From Tilletiaria anomala UBC 951 (taxonomy: Eukaryota > Basidiomycota > Exobasidiomycetes > Georgefischeriales > Tilletiariaceae), in assembly GCF_000711695.1 (NCBI RefSeq), contig NW_013546914.1:1-63586 (forward strand): a DNA stretch of 63,586 nucleotides. Reading direction: 5' to 3'. Positions 59,227-63,586 of the stretch are shown piece after piece. The translations under genes were made by a program, and so were the position numbers. How positions within the stretch are numbered: position 1 is the first letter of the stretch; each line of letters begins with the position of its first letter. Below the pieces are notes generated by a model. That model had not been told where the DNA came from. It did no database searches and saw nothing but the letters and a program-made list of their open reading frames with translations.

Positions 59227-61020
59227 ATGAGCGCACCTGCACCCGCTGTCGATACCTTCGCGGACAGCGGCGATGTTGCTGCTAACCAGAGGCAGGCGGC
59301 GTCTGGCTCAACTAGCTCTGGTGCGCCAGCTGGGCCGGTCTCGATGATCCTCCGAATCAAGCGCAAAAGAGGAACAGAGCCGGCAGATGCGCTGTATATC
59401 GAAGGGCAGCTGCGTGGCGCGCACGATGAGTTGGATGATGGACATCATCTCAAGCGCCGCTCATCAGTGCGGCTGCCGGCCTCTCCATCTTTGGAAAGGC
59501 TGCCTAGCACACCCCAGGCTCCAGACTCCAACCGAGCTTCGCCGTTTGATGTAAGTGCATCAAAGCAACAGCAAACGCCAGGATATTTTCGCTTCGCCGA
59601 GACGATGGCGACAACGAGCAAGGCAGACGAGCTGGAGTTGCGAAAGCGAGTCACCAAGCTGCAGATGATGCGCAGGAATGCGCAGCAGAGGCCAGCATCG
59701 GCTACGCCAACACCCTCGGAGGGAAGCGATTCGTACCAAAGCCAATCGGACAGCGGCGAGCTCGCTGCTTTGCGCCGATACAAAGCTGTTGTTCGAGCAA
59801 AGGACATATCGATAACAAAGTCAATGTCAGCACCGGCATCAGGCTCGGCTACAGCAGCTGCAGCGGGTGGTAGCTATCACCGGCGCAGTGCCTTGCTCAA
59901 ACGCAGTGGCTCCGACGCATCGTTGCGGAGAAAAGCTGCGGTAATTGGCGACATTAGACAAGCGTCTGAAGGCCGGGGCAAGCGCGAGATAGTTCCTGGT
60001 GCTGCGACAGCTGCGGCGTGGATCTCGCAGAGCCGTGCAAAGTCCAAGAGGCAACAGGCCCGGATCATTGACATTGTGGTGCAAGAAGAGAAAGCGGCAC
60101 AGGATGCTGCGAGACAGAGCAAGGCAGCCAAGAGCAAAAGGAAGGAGAAGAAAAAGCAGGCTGATCCTGTCGACAGCCTGGGCGATGTCTTCAAAAACAT
60201 GCTTGTCGACCATTTGAGAGGTGAGATTACACTTTCCCTGCTGCTCGGCTTGGACTCATTTCTCACCTTTCATTTCGCGCACACAGCCAAGAATGCAGAA
60301 GTGCCAAATGATCTCAGGGACGATGATCTCTCATCTGAAATGCCCTCTGAGGCGGAATCGGATGATCAGGAAGATGATGATGACGACTACGTTTACGACA
60401 TTTACTATCGTGAAATTCCTGCAGCCATGCCATCTCGAGCCTCCGCGAATGGTGCTGCTGAAGTTGGGCTGAGACCAAGTCATGTCGCCGGCAGCGGCTA
60501 CCTTCAGCCCAACGAAGAAGAAGTGAACGATCAAGCAGCTCCAGCCGGCTCGCCTGCTGCAGTTGCAGCTGCAGATGCTGCAGCATCTGCATCGTCTACG
60601 GCTGGACCCAAAGGCAGTACAGTTTTCCCCACGTCCAGACCTCCCTTGCCTCTGCTAGGCATCCAAGGGGTGCAGTCAATTGCAGCGCTGAATGTCTCGA
60701 GCCTTAGCCGCGCAGATTGGGAGGAGCTCATGATGCTACCGTCCACCAAGCTCGACGGCGTGGGAGGTGTCTATGCGGACGAAGATGATGAGGACGGCGA
60801 CCTGGAAGAACTAGTGGATGAAGAGATGGTCGGCAGCAAGTTGGGTTTGGGCGCTAAGCCTGGTGATGGGTTCGACAGCTGGGACGAAGGTGAAGATGAG
60901 GACTCGAATGACGAGGATTTCTACAGGAACGACTATCCCGAACAGGAAATCAGCGACGATGACGAGTTTGGACTCGGACACGAATACAGGAGAGACAGCG
61001 ATGACGGCGACGATTGGTGA
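59227..61020 (+). CDS. IWR1: RNA polymerase II nuclear import factor Iwr1
   Basis: Two exons: 59227-60220 and 60287-61020, giving 575 residues. The 66-base intron (GTGAGA..ACAG) is stop-free and in frame, so the DNA also shows one continuous 597-residue frame; removal joins MLVDHLR to AKNAEVPND. Iwr1 binds assembled Pol II in the cytoplasm and carries its nuclear import signal. The N-terminal part has VSMILRIKRKRGTEPADALY, the usual start of the family with its basic import signal. The Iwr1 motif is split: DDDDDYVYDIYYRE about residue 355, and SNDEDFYRNDYPEQEISDDD near the C-terminus, the latter being the family signature. The acidic C-terminal half and Ala/Ser linkers are low complexity. Confidence 0.88.
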   Translation: MSAPAPAVDTFADSGDVAANQRQAASGSTSSGAPAGPVSMILRIKRKRGTEPADALYIEGQLRGAHDELDDGHHLKRRSSVRLPASPSLERLPSTPQAPDSNRASPFDVSASKQQQTPGYFRFAETMATTSKADELELRKRVTKLQMMRRNAQQRPASATPTPSEGSDSYQSQSDSGELAALRRYKAVVRAKDISITKSMSAPASGSATAAAAGGSYHRRSALLKRSGSDASLRRKAAVIGDIRQASEGRGKREIVPGAATAAAWISQSRAKSKRQQARIIDIVVQEEKAAQDAARQSKAAKSKRKEKKKQADPVDSLGDVFKNMLVDHLRGEITLSLLLGLDSFLTFHFAHTAKNAEVPNDLRDDDLSSEMPSEAESDDQEDDDDDYVYDIYYREIPAAMPSRASANGAAEVGLRPSHVAGSGYLQPNEEEVNDQAAPAGSPAAVAAADAAASASSTAGPKGSTVFPTSRPPLPLLGIQGVQSIAALNVSSLSRADWEELMMLPSTKLDGVGGVYADEDDEDGDLEELVDEEMVGSKLGLGAKPGDGFDSWDEGEDEDSNDEDFYRNDYPEQEISDDDEFGLGHEYRRDSDDGDDW

Positions 61021-61084
61021 ACTAAATTCGGGCGCCCTAGGCACTGCAAATAACGTGCAATCACACTGTAGCATACACAACCCT

Positions 61085-63208
<2,124 letters not shown>

Positions 63209-63586
63209 CTTTGTTTGCGGTGTTGTGGAGTAAAGGGAAGCGATACAACACCGCGAGTAAGCCCCGCTGCGATTTTTATCTCAATCCAGCTTCTCTTTAC
63301 GTTTCTCTGCTGAAGATCGGGGCTCGCCTAAACAAGCTGAGAAGTATGGAGGTGTTGGAAAGAGAAGAGCGGATCTAATGACCTGGCGTTAGACTTGGAG
63401 TTGGAGCATTACAATGTGGAATCAACCCGGAAGGTCACCGATAGAACGTGATCAAACATGTTGCAGGGTTATTTTGATGATGAAAATATCGCTCAATTCC
63501 CTGAGCCAATGGTGAAGACGCCCGCATGAGTTCGGCAACGGCTTATTTCCAAGGAACTTCTTCGTCATCGCAGCAGCTTTCACGGA
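63209..63586. promoter_or_regulatory. Upstream region of GH15 gene to window edge
   Basis: 378 bases upstream of the glucoamylase-like start; no further gene seen before the window ends. Confidence 0.3.

Overview
The window reads as nuclear DNA of a filamentous or dimorphic basidiomycete, most likely a smut-lineage fungus (Ustilaginomycotina). Genes are dense and lie on both strands. Introns are mostly 60-100 bases with GT(G/A)xGT donors. Proteins carry long Ser/Ala/Gln/acidic low-complexity stretches, and the gene set includes CFIm25/NUDT21, which budding yeast lacks. No virus-like element, rRNA, tRNA, CRISPR or DNA transposon was recognised. The lineage call is inference from gene content and intron style.

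Left third (1-24.3 kb): an edge-truncated acidic protein; the proteasome tether Cut8/Sts1; divergently from it RIC1 (Golgi Ypt6/Rab6 GEF); the Pol III subunit RPC31; the cleavage factor NUDT21; an unrecognised 1169-residue protein; the mitochondrial ribosomal protein uS10m; the peroxisomal E2 PEX4; a decayed acyl-CoA synthetase; and a six-exon acyl-CoA thioesterase with a 9-base micro-exon.

Middle (24.6-41.4 kb): a Ysc84/Lsb3 SYLF-SH3 actin-patch protein; a transcription-factor-like protein with a paired/Tc1-type double helix-turn-helix; an unidentified decayed gene; the rRNA-processing factor ESF2; a coiled-coil protein with an N-terminal cysteine cluster (possibly Atg14/UVRAG-like); EMC8; and a large uncharacterised protein.

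Right third (41.6-63.6 kb): a secreted subtilase with PA domain; a membrane-anchored paraoxonase-like protein; a small probable mitochondrial protein; a membrane-anchored ubiquitin protease (Ubp16/USP30 type); a hidden four-exon gene for a 65-residue hydrophobic protein; a gene-poor stretch holding a decayed sedoheptulose-7-phosphate cyclase (the first enzyme type of mycosporine synthesis); IWR1; and a GH15 glucoamylase-like protein.

Most intact genes are core housekeeping genes with no operon-like logic. A partial theme is peroxisomal acyl-CoA metabolism at 18.7-24.3 kb. The most unusual content is two clearly recognisable dead metabolic genes, a third unidentified relic, a gene visible only after joining four 40-60-base exons, and several stop-free introns whose length is a multiple of three.
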